Assembly (NCBI GenBank): GCA_019722365.1
Contig: JADFUC010000991.1
Coordinates: 238,995 to 302,994, forward strand
Source of the DNA: Lithospermum erythrorhizon
Lineage: Eukaryota > Streptophyta > Magnoliopsida > Boraginales > Boraginaceae
Reading direction: 5' to 3'
Length of the DNA stretch: 64,000 nt
How positions within the stretch are numbered: position 1 is the stretch's first letter; the number at the start of each line of letters is the position of its first letter. Under the pieces are notes generated by a model, which saw only the letters and a program-made list of their open reading frames with translations, searched no databases and was not told where the DNA came from. This document shows positions 1 to 11,715 of this stretch, piece after piece. The position numbers and the translations under genes are program-made.

Positions 1-177
1 CACTTGCGGGGAGTATGAAGTCTAGCACAAAGCTCGAGTGCCCATGATCGCCCTCTACTTAACTATACGGTGATGAGACATCCTCATCCCCGAATTCCCC
101 TATTCCTCAAGTGACGGTTGGAGATAAAGTGGTCTCGAAAATCGCGCCGGATAATGATGTTGTCAGGACTTCCGCTC

Positions 178-187
178 CTATAAAAGG
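178..187 (+). promoter_or_regulatory. TATA-box-like motif upstream of the antisense ORF
   Basis: CTATAAAAGG is followed by a long C/T-rich stretch (about 190-330), the typical look of a plant core promoter and leader. It lies on the strand of the gene at 950-3335, so it could be the separate promoter of that ORF. The distance (about 770 bp) would need a long leader or an intron. This is inference from motif and position. Confidence 0.3.
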
Positions 188-949
188 TATTTTCCTCTTT
201 TATTTTGTACTTTCTTCTTCTCTAACCTTTCCTAAATACTCTCTTCAAGTTCTGACCTTCTCGATTATCTAACGCCCAGGTTTTCCAGATTTGTCTTTTC
301 TCGATCTTGAATTTCTACCCTCTTCCGTCCCTCGTATTGGTATGTTACCCATGTCATTGATTCTTCATGACTTTCAGTTACTGCAGTCTTTGGCCTTGTA
401 GCAATATGAGGCGGTTTACATGATGTTCTTATGGGTTTCTGGGTTATTTTGGGGTTTTGGATATTATTTTACTTCTTAGTTGCATGTGTAGTGTAGATTT
501 TATATATAGTGATTCTGGTTTTAGCTGGTAACCGGGAACTTAATCTTAGGATCAACCTTGAAATTGATTTATGGGGTTATTTTAAGGTTGAAGATGACGA
601 CTGAGGTTTTAACTGAGTTATGTTTCATGGAAGCAGGACTTCGATTCTTGACTCATTTAGTGGGTGTCTGACCTTTTGATTTTTGGGGGGAAATTGACAT
701 TTTGACTTACTTTGTTATTTTCTGGGTTTGGCCCATCGTGTTGTAAATATTTGATCCATTTTTTTGTAGAGCCATACTTGAATTGTCTCGATCCTCCGAA
801 AATCAAATGGATAACTATGAGTTGCGTCCTGACAGGCCCAAAATATAGGGGCTTTCAATTTGGCGGGGTGTCCATATTGCAGTTATTGAACAAGCGATTC
901 GAGGTACCTCTCAGCCACTCAATTTCCAAGCCCAACCCAAGCGCTTGAG

Positions 950-3335
950 GACCTATTCAGTCGGCCACTATTACCGCGGCTGAAAGAGCTGAGGCGTCAT
1001 ATCAAGGGATTATGGCTTCGTTACTTCATAAGAAGTCATTTGTCTTCCGTATAACGTTGGATTAATTAGTGGTTTTAACCTATTTATTTTTCCTTACTCT
1101 CGATAAAGTAGACAATCGCCTTCCTCTTCCCAGTGATCAAGTTATCTTCAGCGTAGAAGCGAGGTTCTACGGATCGACTTGACTCACTTGGTATCTGACG
1201 GTATATGTGGGGTCATTTTCTTATGGCATCACGACTCCGCACTACTACTTTAAAATAATCTATAACAATAAATAGAGCCCACAGTCGGTTGAATTCCATA
1301 GGAGGTTGGCTGAATGTGACCATTTTTGAGGTCGTATGTAGAATTTCTGGGGTTGAACCATCAGTTTTTGTTTTATTTCATGAAGATTTTCAAACCACCT
1401 TTCGGGCTCAAATGCATGTAGAAATATCTCTTAGCTTCCAGAGCGTCCAAATAGGGGTTCACGATGGCAATTTTCAAAAATGGTTTTTTCGTGGGGGTAT
1501 AGGCGGTTGTGCATCCATACGGACCGCAAGGATGAAACAGGATCTGCCACTACTTGTCTTGAGGAATATTAGGGCGGTTGAGAAGATGCGTGCCGTTCTT
1601 CCCCAAGAAACAGAGAACACTCACAGATTGCCTTGGTATGCATTTGTCGATGAGGCCATGTTGGTGTTAGCGGGTCTTGTTTACGATAAGGAATTTGACC
1701 CTGAAGCTAAGGATGATCCTCCGACTTGGGGTACTAACGTTTACCTTTTCTTTATTAATTCAACTATTTTCTACCTTTAACATTATTTACGCATTTGTTT
1801 ACTTAAATGGTAGTGATTATACCTCAAGTGAGTCAAATGGAGAAAATTCGAGCTTTTGGCCGAAATATTGGAGATAGACGCTTCGTGCTAGAGCCGTGTT
1901 TAAAATCAAGTCAAAAAGGCGAAGCCAGAGAGTATATGGTCACCGGACTTTGTGCTGCTACCTCTTTCCTCACTGCTTCTTTGTCCGGTCCCTCGGTAGA
2001 CCCATTGGCGGATAGCAAGTGATATCCCCGCACCAACTCCCGTCCTTGAGAGAAAACCAAGAAAGCCGTTCCTTCCAAGAAATATTCTAAAGTCGGCTTA
2101 GATTTACTCAAGGGGAAGAGGGCCCATTCTCGAGAGGTCGGTTCTACCGAGTGGGTGGGTCGGTGGTTCCCAGGTGATCCCCCGAGCCATAGGTGGTTGA
2201 TGTAGCCTTTTCAATATTTGTCAACCCCGAGGAGGCCGAGTCCACGAGTCATTGGAGATTCCTCTTGGTCGTCTACCATTGTGAGAGGCGTTAAATGCCC
2301 TTTCACAAAGGCTCCGTCGACCTGTGGCGCCACATCCGGCGACTCTGAAAGAGGAAGTTCGTCATAGAGATGGAAAGCGCCCGATATTTGCATATGATGA
2401 GAAATATTTAGAGACTCCCTTTCAAATTCTTAACCTAGAGGTCTCCGTCAACTCTCCTTGGCATGCTCGGAAATTTCATTACCACCTTACTCGGCCTCTT
2501 TTCTCCAAGAAAGTGGCGGCTCAATACAAGCCTCTTAGAGATCCCTATGCAACTCTGGCTCAATCTATGAAGCATATAGTTCAGGTTAGTTCGTCAATGT
2601 TTTCGTATATCCTTCGATTAATGCCTTTCCTCAATCAATCTTACATTTATCTATCTTTTAATTTGCATGTCGTAAATGGTGCTCATGTTTTGGCGAGACG
2701 CACTGACCACTTGGCTCGAGTGAATAGGGCTCTTGATTATCAAATCAGTGTCGAAAGAAGGCCTTCTCTCACAAGAATGGACTTCTTAAAAGGTTGGACA
2801 CCGAGCGAACTAAACTTAAGAATGAGTTGGAGGCCTTGAACACAACTGTTGAGGAGCACGCCAAAAGGGTAGAGGACTTATCTGTCGAGTTCGCCAAAGA
2901 GAAGGAAGCTGCATTGGAAGCTGTGAAGTCTTGGAACCCTGAGAGGGCTAATCTGATCTCCGAAAGGGATGCCTAGCATGCCTGCTGCAAGGAGCTAGAG
3001 CAAGCCAGGGTTCCTAAAGACTTGAGGGAAACTGAGGCCCTTAATCGAGCTAAGAAGGAGAGAGATGCAGCCTGGCATCTATTGCGCCTCAAAAGATTAG
3101 GGAGTTTGTGAACAGCTCCAACTATGCTTCCAAGATTCGCAACGAATGTGTCGCCTATTTTGCCACACTTGCTCTTGATCATAAGGACAGGTTTCCTGAT
3201 CTCATCACACCTTTCAACAAAGAAAAAGCTGGGGAAACCTAACTGGTATGACGATCTTACCATCGGGGAAGCCTCGACTCATGTGTATTGGGGAAAACGG
3301 TGAAAGTGTGGTTGGGGCGGGCACTAAGCCCGTCT
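950..3335 (+). pseudogene. Antisense ORF of the Tat element (putative gypsy-type transposon protein, Transposase_28-like, coiled-coil C-terminus)
   Basis: I read this as the extra gene carried by Tat elements opposite to gag-pol. Residues around 1289-1400 include NVTIFEVVCRISGVEPSVF, the hallmark stretch of the plant family annotated as 'putative gypsy type transposon' (Pfam Transposase_28). A short coding-looking segment at 960-1070 may be an earlier piece. Segment 2320-2840 is also coding-like. Codons 2794-2980 encode a charged, Leu/Glu/Lys-rich coiled coil (KNELEALNTTVEEHAKRVED). About 3090-3240 gives an acidic/aromatic tail (residues such as YASKIRNECVAYFA), where these proteins usually end. 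Frames shift at least three times and stops intervene, so no intact product is possible. The function of the family is not known. It is not a DDE transposase despite the Pfam name. Pol of the same element converges from the right, leaving about 1 kb between them. Confidence 0.6.
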
Positions 3336-4379
3336 TTGCCTGCTATTTTATCTTTTAACTCGACGTAGAAAAAAACAATATTTTTATTCATGTTTCAAAT
3401 GACAATCTTTCCTTTCGTTTTCTTTTTACTTTACAGTTTTCCATATCTCTTTTCTATGTATGTTCTTGCCCCTTTGTGATAGTTGCTTTATTCTATCAAA
3501 CGGACTATCACAACTTTCAGAATCGCTGCTCTTAGTTTGTGAGTAAACTTTATGCAGCAGTGATTCGCCTAAGTGAAGATTATGCTTTTATATGGATTTC
3601 CTTAGTTTAAAGGATTTTCTTAAGGAGAAAAATTCAATTAGTAATGTTCATCTATGAAGTTACCTACTGGTAGCGGTTTGTGGGTGGATATTAGCGGTAG
3701 TGAATAGTTCACTTATTATCCACTCTACAAGGGGTAGGATTCGCCTACGTGAATATTACCTCGAGTGATCGCGACACCTTCTTCTTCAGCGGTCTATGTA
3801 TCTACTGGGCGAATGTTACCTTATTTGGTTATGAATGTTTTATTAAAAAGCATCTTTATGAATAATTATAATCATGTAGATAGTGGTGGATTGAACCGAG
3901 CCACAGGATTTTTTATTCATAATAAAAGGTAGTGGATATAACCGGACCACACGCATACATCATAACCGGGCGGACGTGACCGAACCATGCTCGCACATTT
4001 AGGTAAAGTTGACTTACATATTTTGGTCGATTCGAGGCACGCCAGTCCGAGAATCAGACTCCATTCATCCTTTCTAATTCATATGTTCTAGGCCAATATC
4101 CTGTACGCTGAGTATAGGGCTTATCTTATTTAGGCTCAAATTTTGTTTTTGTCTCTTTTTGGGACGAAAGATCTATAGCCTTAGTACCAAGTCTCCTATT
4201 TTGAATTGCTTATTTGTCACTAGCCGATTGTCAGCGCGAGCTACTTAGATGCTTATACTTCTACATTTTGTATAAGTCAATCACTTAATTCATCCAATAA
4301 AGTTGATCATGTAATTCATCCACAAAGTTAAGTCGCCCTTCATTCGTTGGTCATTCCCTCCGTGTCGAATCCCTCGGTC
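3336..4379. other. Spacer between antisense ORF and pol of the Tat element
   Basis: About 1 kb without a convincing reading frame. It is AT-rich near 3360-3450 and contains several short repeats of the type 'attcgcctaagtgaa' and 'agtggat.taaccg' (about 3540-3980). It would hold the convergent 3' ends of the two transcripts. No terminator or polypurine tract is identifiable. Confidence 0.4.
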
Positions 4380-5013
4380 GGGGCGACAGCGGGCAGCCTA
4401 TCGCCTATGGGGAGCACTTCCTCCGAGCCATAACCAGTCGAAAGCGGCTTCTCCTGTGGCATGTGAAGGAGTTGTCCTGAGGGGCCATAGGACCACTGGG
4501 AGTTCATCAATCCATGCTCCCTTTTTAGACTCGCTCTGAATCATATTATTCTTGACCATTGCACTACGGATAATAAACCGGTGAAAATCGGTGTTCTATA
4601 TTTTACTTGTAGAATTTTTCGAATTCCTCACTTTGCCCATTATCGTAGAGACGAGTATGTGAGACTTAAAGGTGTGATAACATGGTTCCACAAGAATCCC
4701 ACAATGTTGTTTACCGCTAGACGTTTTGGGTGCACCAACCCACTCAGCCAAGGCCTACCTCATTACTACTACATACTCGAGGTTCGTTGCCTTCTAAGCA
4801 ATTAACAAGATTGATTCCCCACATAGCTAATGGTATAGGTTTCGGTATTGGAGTCATGGAGGGGGTAGGTTTGTGCTGCACCGATCCCATCCTCTCACAT
4901 ATATCACACTTCTTCATAAAATTCATGGCATCCTCACCGCGTAATCTCAAAAGTATCCTGCGCGTGTGATTTTCACAGTGAGTGATCTTCCTCCAATATG
5001 GCTCCCACACCAT
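4380..5013 (-). pseudogene. Integrase remnant of the Tat element
   Basis: Reading down the minus strand, 5013-4744 gives the zinc-binding end of a retroviral-type integrase: a His-rich start, then KKCDICERMGSVQHKP and a downstream PIPLAMWGINLV, which corresponds to the PWPFAMWGIDIV-type segment at the start of the catalytic core. Further down (about 4540-4420) GAWIDELPVVLWPLRTT matches the conserved end of the core in plant gypsy integrases. The middle of the core, with the second and third catalytic acidic residues, is not in one frame. Stops make it inactive. Integrase would insert the cDNA copy into the host chromosome. Confidence 0.65.
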
Positions 5014-5076
5014 CCTTGATGTACTTCAGCACGTATCTTGGGGATATCTTCTTGAGAAACACATCTAAGCAGCGGG

Positions 5077-6082
5077 TCATCCCATGATTTTTGTACAGCT
5101 CTTCATCATACATGTAAAATTGAAACCTGCGATTCTGGATTTTGTGAGCCTTGATGTTATTTCCAGGAGTTGACCATTGACCAAGTATTGAGCTATGGGA
5201 GTTCTCCAATATTCAGGTCCTTCCAACACTGGCAAGGTTATAGCTTCTTCATAGTATGTAGTTGCGAGTCGTGAGAGATAATCCACTTCTTCATTTTGAG
5301 CACGAGGTATGTGTTCAAATACAATCTGTTCAAAGGTTTTTGCCAGTTGGATGGCCCTTGCATGGTATTTAACTAACGGCTCATGTTTAACCCCACAGAT
5401 GCCTCTCACTTGGTCCATGATTAATTTGGAATCACCCTTGACCCAAATGCAATTAATTCCCAATGACCTCACTATGGCCAACCCAAACGACCATGACTTT
5501 ATATTCTGCCTCATTGTTGGTAGTGGGAAAAGTGAATCGCAGTGCATATTCCATGATTATATTATCAGGGCCGCGAATTAGGATCCCAGCGTTTGAGTTG
5601 TGCATTCAATTACAAAATCCGCTAAGGCTTGGGCTTTAATGCTGGTGCGAGGGACATATGATATGTCGAACTCGCTCAATTCTATTGCCCAGGTGGTTAG
5701 CCTTCCTGATAGTTGCGGACTTGGCGGCGACTTTCATGGCCGATCACTACTTGAATCGGATGACTCAAAGTATATTTTCGCCATGAAATGGCATTTAATT
5801 GTATGCACGCAAACTTATCTTACGATGGTACTTCTTTCCGCCTATATGTAAGACGCGGCTTACCTAATATTGACCTTGTTCCTCGCCTTCAAGCGGATCA
5901 AAGACACTACTTACAAAATTCGCTTTGACACAAATGAAAGTTTTAACTACAAAATTTCCCCTTATTCGTGTTGTATTAACTTTGGTGCTCAAATACTCCT
6001 TTAACTCTTCAAAAGCTTTATTACAAATCATAATCCCACAAAATTGGTATTGGAAGCTCGCCGCATTCTTGAAAGTGGGCAA
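5077..6082 (-). pseudogene. RNase H region (RT connection plus second RNase H-type domain) of the Tat element
   Basis: Segment 6082-5864 carries AFEELKEYLSTK, the start of the RT-linked RNase H region of gypsy elements. Segment 5620-5077 reads as a second, plant-type RNase H with the series LRFTFPTTNNEAEY (about 5545-5500, in a neighbouring frame), then INCIWVKGDSKLIMDQVRG and EHIPRAQNEEVDYLSRLAT. The NNEAEY, GDSKL and HIPRAQN.EVD motifs are the catalytic acidic positions of this domain. A tandem second RNase H is a feature of the Tat lineage, which supports the family call. Frame changes separate the parts. Confidence 0.68.
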
Positions 6083-6322
6083 ATTCTCTCTTCAGACTTG
6101 AAATGAACCTGCTTGTTAGTCATGACACCCCGTGAGTTTTGGATATCTTTATACTCACGGCGGGGTCGCATATCGGTATAGCCTTAATTTTGTCAAGATA
6201 TGGTTCACCTCACAATCATGTAACCTAGAATTTGCCCTCAGGTTACACCGAATGAGCACTTGTCCGGGATTAATCTTGAGCTTCATTCTCTCAACCGGTC
6301 AAACGCTTTCCCCTTAAATTCT

Positions 6323-6760
6323 TCAAACGGTCGGCTCGACCGCACTCTTCACTAACATATCGTCAACATATATTTCGATGTTTCGCCTAACTGGGTGGCT
6401 AACATGAGTTAACCATTCTTGGTAAGTGACTCCTACATTCTTCTGCCAAAGGTACACTTTCCAAAGCAATACAATCCATACTCCATTATGAAAAGTGTCT
6501 TTTTTCATCTTCCTGTAATATCTTAATTCTGATTTGGTACTCCACGCCGGGGTTAATCCATGAAATCAAAGACCTCATGACCCCTACAACCATCCACAAG
6601 CCTCGCAAGACAAGGTAGAGGGTAAAAGTCTTTAGGACATGCTTTGTTTAGACTCGTGAAATCTGTGCACATCCTCCAAGTTCCATTTGGTTTCTTAACC
6701 AACACTACATTTGCAATCCATTCTGGAAATTGGAGCTCGTGAAGCGCAACTACTTTCAAT
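6323..6760 (-). pseudogene. Reverse transcriptase remnant of the Tat element
   Basis: Segment 6759-6553 includes ANVVLVKKPNGTWRMCTDFT and LNKACPKDFYPLP, the first fingers/palm motifs of gypsy RT. Segment 6508-6323 includes a degenerate LKNAGATYQ-type stretch and IEIYVDDMLVKSA, the palm motif with its catalytic Asp pair. The two are in different frames with a stop between. The ACPKD.YPLP form is typical of the Tat/Athila side of Ty3/gypsy. Confidence 0.75.
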
Positions 6761-7360
6761 AATAGGTCAACTTCGCTTCCTCATCATTAAAACATTCAGC
6801 TCTTTTGCTTTATGGGTTTGTACATAGAGTCGACGTGCAGCTTGTGCAGCGCAACTGATAAGTCTATTCTAGGCATATCTTCTGGACCCCAAGCAAATAT
6901 ATCCTTATATTCCCAATCGTTTAATCAATCCTTCTTTTATGATCCTTTCTAACAATCGCTCCTACTATGAACGCCTTCTCTCGGGTTCCTCTTGCTTAAT
7001 GGAACTTAACAATCTCCTCATGGGAACCGGGTCTCTTGAGGTTTTCAGCCTCTTAGGCGAGTTGTCATCTTTCGCCTCTCCTCATGGGACATCACCTCGT
7101 GATGATTTTCCTGATAGCGCTGGCCATTTCTAGTTCTTTTCCCAAGGGAGGAACTAAAGTTTGATAAAAAAAATTGGCATTCTTTGTTACACACATCTCC
7201 CCTATGCCCTTGTGGTCGAACTTATCTGAAGCAGCGGGAAACAATATCCCTAAGTGTCAAGCTAAAATCTACGCTTCCAACCAATCCATTGTAATGATTT
7301 AATCGAAATGTCCACCACCGTGAATTGGGCTCTAATTATTGACTTTTTGTACCCGCCAAC

Positions 7361-7576
7361 TCACAAGAAAAATCCAATTGCCATGCATGTTGCATAATCG
7401 ACGCCCAAGTGAACCCCGTTGCGCGCGCTACAAGTATTACTAGAAAGTACGCCGTGGTGCAATTCCAATTTATCATAAGTGGATAAATATAGGATGTCCG
7501 CCGAACTACCTGTATCAACTAGCATCCTATCCACAGAGTAATTCGCGACCACCGGGCTATCACCATTGATCATCAT
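7361..7576 (-). pseudogene. Aspartic protease remnant of the Tat element
   Basis: The reading frame shows VDRMLVDTGSSADILYLSTY, the active-site DTG motif and the flanking hydrophobic pattern of gypsy-type pepsin-like proteases. The rest of the domain is short and shifts frame around 7440. The protease would cleave the gag-pol polyprotein. Intact proteases of this kind are about 100 residues, and only the first two thirds can be followed here. Confidence 0.75.
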
Positions 7577-7749
7577 GGTAACTCATCATCTTATAATTCT
7601 AAATACAAAGCACGAAATCGCTTCAACACAACCGACGTAGGCCGAGGAATATACTTCTCTTATCGTGATAGTTTTCTCTTTGAATTTCGCGAAATTACTC
7701 CCCATGCGCACCTCCAGATTATGTCAAGACGACTACCAATCTTGGTGAT

Positions 7750-9297
7750 GGATCGCGCCACCCTAATATCTTCACGGGTGGACTCGCACCGCGCCTCATG
7801 ATCGCCTCATTCTATTATCTTCGAGGGGGAATAAGGTCTTTCCCCGAAATTTTGCCCCCGCCCCTTTGCTTATCCCAAGTCTGTGACTTCCTTTGCTAGG
7901 CCTCAGCTGTCCTTTTCTATTCAACTTTTCCCGAAGGTCGCCATAAGGGGCTTCCTTCCCCTACAAAATCTTCAAATCAATGTGCTTATTGATTGCCTTT
8001 GTCAACTCATCCTTCGTCAAGGGGGTATCCAAAATTAATGCTTTCTTTAATTTTCCATAGTTAAGGCCGTGATAGAAAGCCATATACGCGATCTTGTTGC
8101 CAATGCTCGGTATATTTTTCAAAATGACCTTATATCGGGAGGAAATCTTTGAGTTTAATTGCTTGTCCTCGCTGAATCCATTAAAGCCATCTCATCTTTC
8201 TTGTTGGTAATGGATGTGCTATACTTGGCAATGAAAGCATCCACGGTATGGTCGAAGTTCATAGAGTTCGGCCGGTAGTCTATTGTAAATTAATTCAACG
8301 CGGCCCCAGTTATACTATTTGAAAATGCCTTTGTATATATATATATCCATGTCATCTGGTCAGGAATAGTCATTCAGCCAATAATCCTTTCAAATGCTTT
8401 CATGATCCCCTGGGTCACCGTTGTATTGTGTAAACTATGGAAGAATAAACCCCACAGGTATCGGTACAACATTTAACCTCCTAGTAAATGGCATTACTGC
8501 ATGAGTTACAACACGGTTCGGCGTCTTCTCCCGAAACCTGTAAGCAAGACCATCCTGTATAAACTCATCAAACTCTCTTTGAGCCGCTGTAAGCTTCAGA
8601 ATAAATGTTGGTATCGGGGATCCATTTGAGGTACCGCTTTGTCGCATTTCCCCGATGGTCTATACGACCGCCCCTTGTATCCCCATATCGAGGAAGGATG
8701 ATGTATATAACGGGGCGTAAGCTTGGATGCATGGAGGTCATTCAGATAATTTGACTTTGCCATAACCACTTTTTTCTCGCTACGAAGTTGCTTCTCGCAT
8801 TCAGCCTCTTGTTCTTCGCGAATAAGACTATCCCTCTCCAAAATCAGATCAACATGTTGTTGTATCTCCTTCTCTCTAGCTAAGCGAACCCTTCTCTGTA
8901 TCTCCTCTCGTATATCACCTATTGGATTCTTATCTGTAAATGTTGGTGGAACCGCTGGTCCTGGTTGGAATGAACCATGGATATCAACATTAATTTGTGG
9001 TTGTTCAGTGGTAGGAGTCGTAGATGTATTTTGATTTTGAGGAATTATATTAGCGTTCCCCACAGACGTATTTGGATTCTTACTATTTTCACAAGATTTT
9101 CTCGTCTGGTCAGTTGAGTTAATGGGGCGAATTAATTCTAGACTGGTTACCACTGTAGTTTGGCGAGTTGAAATCCTCCTTGGCGGTATGACTTGTTGTA
9201 CCTTAGGCCTGGGAATCTCTGAATCAACGTCTTTCCCTTTAGCGAGTGATGGATCTCTGATGTCGTTAGACCCGAAAGCTCCGACCACGAACACCAC
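7750..9297 (-). pseudogene. Gag remnant of the Tat element
   Basis: The longest intact stretch (9297-8596, about 233 codons) is polar and rich in Pro, Gln, Asn and Lys. It contains a charged helix (EEIQRRVRLAREKEIQQHVD) followed by more Arg/Glu-rich sequence, as in the N-terminal half of Tat gag proteins. The frame then shifts, and 8647-8435 reads VMPFTRRLNVVPIPVGFILP, matching the conserved PFT..I..VPLP.GFK.P entry to the capsid-like core. A degenerate core with several stops can be followed to about 7750. No zinc knuckle is clear. The first codon used is internal and the true start may lie a few codons away. Confidence 0.62.
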
Positions 9298-9800
9298 GCT
9301 TAAGTTAGTAGCGATTCAAAGAGAGTGAAAAGTACTAAGAGATGGGATTTTTTATTACCTCAAATGGTAAAATACTAACCATATTTATAGGCATAGTACA
9401 AGGTAATGACTGGGCTTAAGCTGGTCATCATACTACAAGTATCTCTTCGCGGATACTGGTTAAGATAACTGCTCCAAATACAAGGTTGGTCGAAATGTGT
9501 CTCAGACGACTGGCCACTCATATAAATATGCATCTAATCCATTTCCCTTGGATCATTTATTTTAACCCATATCACATATCACAATTAGTAAGAAGTACTT
9601 ACTATCGGACCAAATGGAACCGCAATTCATTCCGTCGTGGGAGAACTGACCACTTAATTAAACTGACCAACACCCGACGATTCTATCACTATCGATTTTA
9701 TGACGTGAATATTTAAATTCTGTATAATGCCGAGTTAAACTGTGCTTGGATATCAAACTATCATTCCCCGATCGGCCCCCGCTACAAACTCTTACACATC
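9285..9800 (-). repeat. Probable 5' LTR (R/U5 end) of the Tat element
   Basis: Immediately upstream of gag on the minus strand there is a TATA box (CTATAAATATGG, 9390-9379). About 35 bases later comes an AATAAA-type polyadenylation signal (TAATAAAAAATCCC). Then a C/T-rich run ends in ACTAACTTAAGCGTGG near 9295, resembling the ...CTGACTTGAGCGTCGG end seen in Tat LTRs. A degenerate primer-binding site may follow (9300-9283, TGGTGTTCGTGGTCGG). The outer LTR boundary is not defined because no second LTR copy lies in the window. Confidence 0.45.
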
Positions 9801-9962
9801 ACTTATGAGGTGTAAATCGCGGATATACCAACGATTCGAGCCTCCTTGTTTACCAAGACAACTTCTCGTGATCGAGCACATCCTCATGCTCGAACCTTCA
9901 TCAATCAAGGCGCCAAGCGACACAACATCAACTCAAAGTTCTCAACCACTGAGCTAAGGTCC
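9790..9962 (-). repeat. tRNA-derived SINE-like sequence
   Basis: The minus strand reads GGGACCTTAGCTCAGTGGTT (9964-9945), an almost perfect tRNA 5' end with RNA polymerase III box A (TTAGCTCAGTGG). A box-B-like GGTTCGAGCAT lies at 9896-9886. The A-to-B spacing (about 60 bases) is longer than in an ordinary tRNA and the acceptor stem does not close, so this is not a working tRNA gene. A SINE head is the best explanation. The 3' end is not determined. Confidence 0.45.
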
Positions 9963-11301
9963 CTATTAAAACCAAGATATGATAAACTTTATAGCTGACG
10001 GTCTCCACCGCTAGCATCGGCCCTATACCCTTAAATCCTCGAATGATTTTTTAGAAAAAGACATAAGCCATTTGACATTGTGACAACTGCTTTTGACATA
10101 CTGAGTCAACAAATGGTAAAATAGAGAAACAATTACAAAAATAAAAGAAAGGAAAAAAACCGCCTTCTACATCTTTGGACGACATTGGTTATTGTCATCG
10201 ATGCAAATCGATTGATGTGATATTCATCGGATTCGAATTTATGCATCCAAGTAATGATGCGACATTATTAAGTGAAAGCATTTGCTACTTTCATTTCATC
10301 TTTTTCTAATTACTATTAAGTGGAATGATTATATTGCACTTTATACAGCGTCGATTCCTAGTTATATGCTCTTGTTAATGAACCAAAATCATTCACAAAA
10401 AAAGAAAATTGGCTGAGATATATCATTTGTTTCCATGCAAATGCTTGGCAATATTGTGGAATATGCTTGTGGGCTATGTGATATGTCCCATACTCCCAAT
10501 GTGTAATAATTCAGTCTCAAAAGATTGACCAAAATGAAATTTCACATGTGTAGGCCCTTAATCAATAAAACGTTCATGGCTTTACCTGGGATCTATGGTC
10601 TACCGACACCGTTTGTGCATTATCTAGTACTGTATATATATATATATATATATGTTCAACCTTTGGGCGTAAATGGACCAAATTAAGGCAGGGGGTACTG
10701 TTATTGGTGTTAGGTATTTCACCCCTATTAATTTGTGCGAGTAATAATACATTTTGAGCTTATCTATTACGGAGCAAGTAAGATCTGCCATCAGATAGCT
10801 GGTATATGTTATTATATGTAGAACTGTCGGTTGGCTCGACAAGCTATATTAACCACTAACCAGTGTAGTAGTCTACTAGTTGTTCGATTTGGCTCTGCAT
10901 GTTACTAACGAGTTAAAAGTTCGATTTTGGGTCGACTCTTATGTATTGAGTGAGTTAAGGATTGAGATATCAATAAATTATTGACCGATGGGTAGTTACA
11001 ATCCTTGTAGGTTCGATTCGGTTTAAGTTTAGGCCAAGTTTTGAGCCTACCATATTGGGCTCAAAATTAAATGCTTATAAGCCCAGATACAATTCGTATA
11101 ATTTATTGAGAACATCTGATCTTAAAATTACTAATAGAATTGCCTCTTTAAGAGATAATTATATAGTGATACCACTATTTTATGTATCTATATATTCCTT
11201 ATATGATTAGTTCTAGAAAGATTTACATATGTCACATTTTGACTTTTTGACTTTTTAATAGTTGAATTTTGACCATAAATATTTTTATTTGTGTTGTATA
11301 A
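9963..11301. other. Intergenic AT-rich DNA
   Basis: No gene seen. The stretch holds a TA dinucleotide run at 10632-10653 and scattered short fragments of GGTTCGATTTGG type (10870-11040). Nothing else is supportable. Confidence 0.5.
10632..10653. repeat. (TA)n microsatellite
   Basis: About eleven TA units in a row. Confidence 0.9.
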
Positions 11302-11715
11302 TACTCCCTCCGTTTTTTTTATTTGACATTGTAGACTAAATTTTTTGTTTCAAAATATATGTCATTCTAGTATAGAAAATTGTATTCTATGTTTCGATAT
11401 CTTTTTTCCAGTATTTTTCTCATGAAGTATCAATAAGCCAAATAATATAGTTTTAAATAATTATCGTTACGTTTTTAATGTATTTTTTTTCACTATGTTT
11501 TCTTTTTCCCTAATACATGATAAATTGCTAAAGCAATAAAATAAAAAAAGCGAGGAGGGTATTTGTTGAAAAAAATGTATCAATAATTTGAAATGTATTT
11601 TTTTAATGATATATTTTTCATAAAATATTATAAAATACAAACAAAAATATCTACGGTCGAGATTCGGCTTTATTAAAAGTCAAAATGTAACAATCTTCTA
11701 GGGACGGAGGGAGTA
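11302..11715. mobile_element. Stowaway-type MITE (Tc1/mariner), complete, 410 bp
   Basis: The element begins CTCCCTCCGT at 11304 and ends ACGGAGGGAG at 11713, the signature terminal inverted repeats of Stowaway MITEs. It is flanked on both sides by the TA target duplication (11302-11303 and 11714-11715). The inside is very AT-rich with no coding capacity. It would depend on a mariner-like transposase supplied elsewhere. Both ends are intact, so it is younger than most elements around it. Confidence 0.92.

Larger units (their letters stand above)
1..9800 (-). mobile_element. Ty3/gypsy retrotransposon, Tat lineage (Retand/Grande-like), degraded, left end outside window
   Basis: The minus strand carries, in order, a gag-like reading frame (from 9297), an aspartic protease (DTGSSADIL at 7576-7361), reverse transcriptase (YVDDMLVKS near 6330), two RNase H-type regions (5077-6080) and an integrase (5013 to about 4380). 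A separate plus-strand gene lies at 950-3335 and converges on pol. This gag-pol order plus an antisense extra ORF between pol and the 3' LTR is the known layout of Tat-lineage elements such as Retand and Grande. Stops and frameshifts break every domain, so the copy is dead. A probable 5' LTR end lies near 9300. The 3' LTR is not seen and should lie left of position 1. The lineage call is from motifs only. Confidence 0.72.

Noticed and set aside
1911..2111. Minus-strand frame overlapping the antisense ORF (66 codons)
   Set aside because: It is a shadow of the plus-strand coding-like segment, with no motif and no conserved start context.
4744..4969. Plus-strand ORFs over the integrase zinc region
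   Set aside because: They are antisense shadows of the integrase remnant on the minus strand.
9886..9962. Functional tRNA gene on the minus strand
   Set aside because: The acceptor and T arms do not pair and the A-to-B box spacing is too long, so a SINE-like relic fits better.
10624..10842. Minus-strand ORF over the (TA)n run
   Set aside because: The C-terminal IYIYIYIQY is microsatellite translation and no domain is present.
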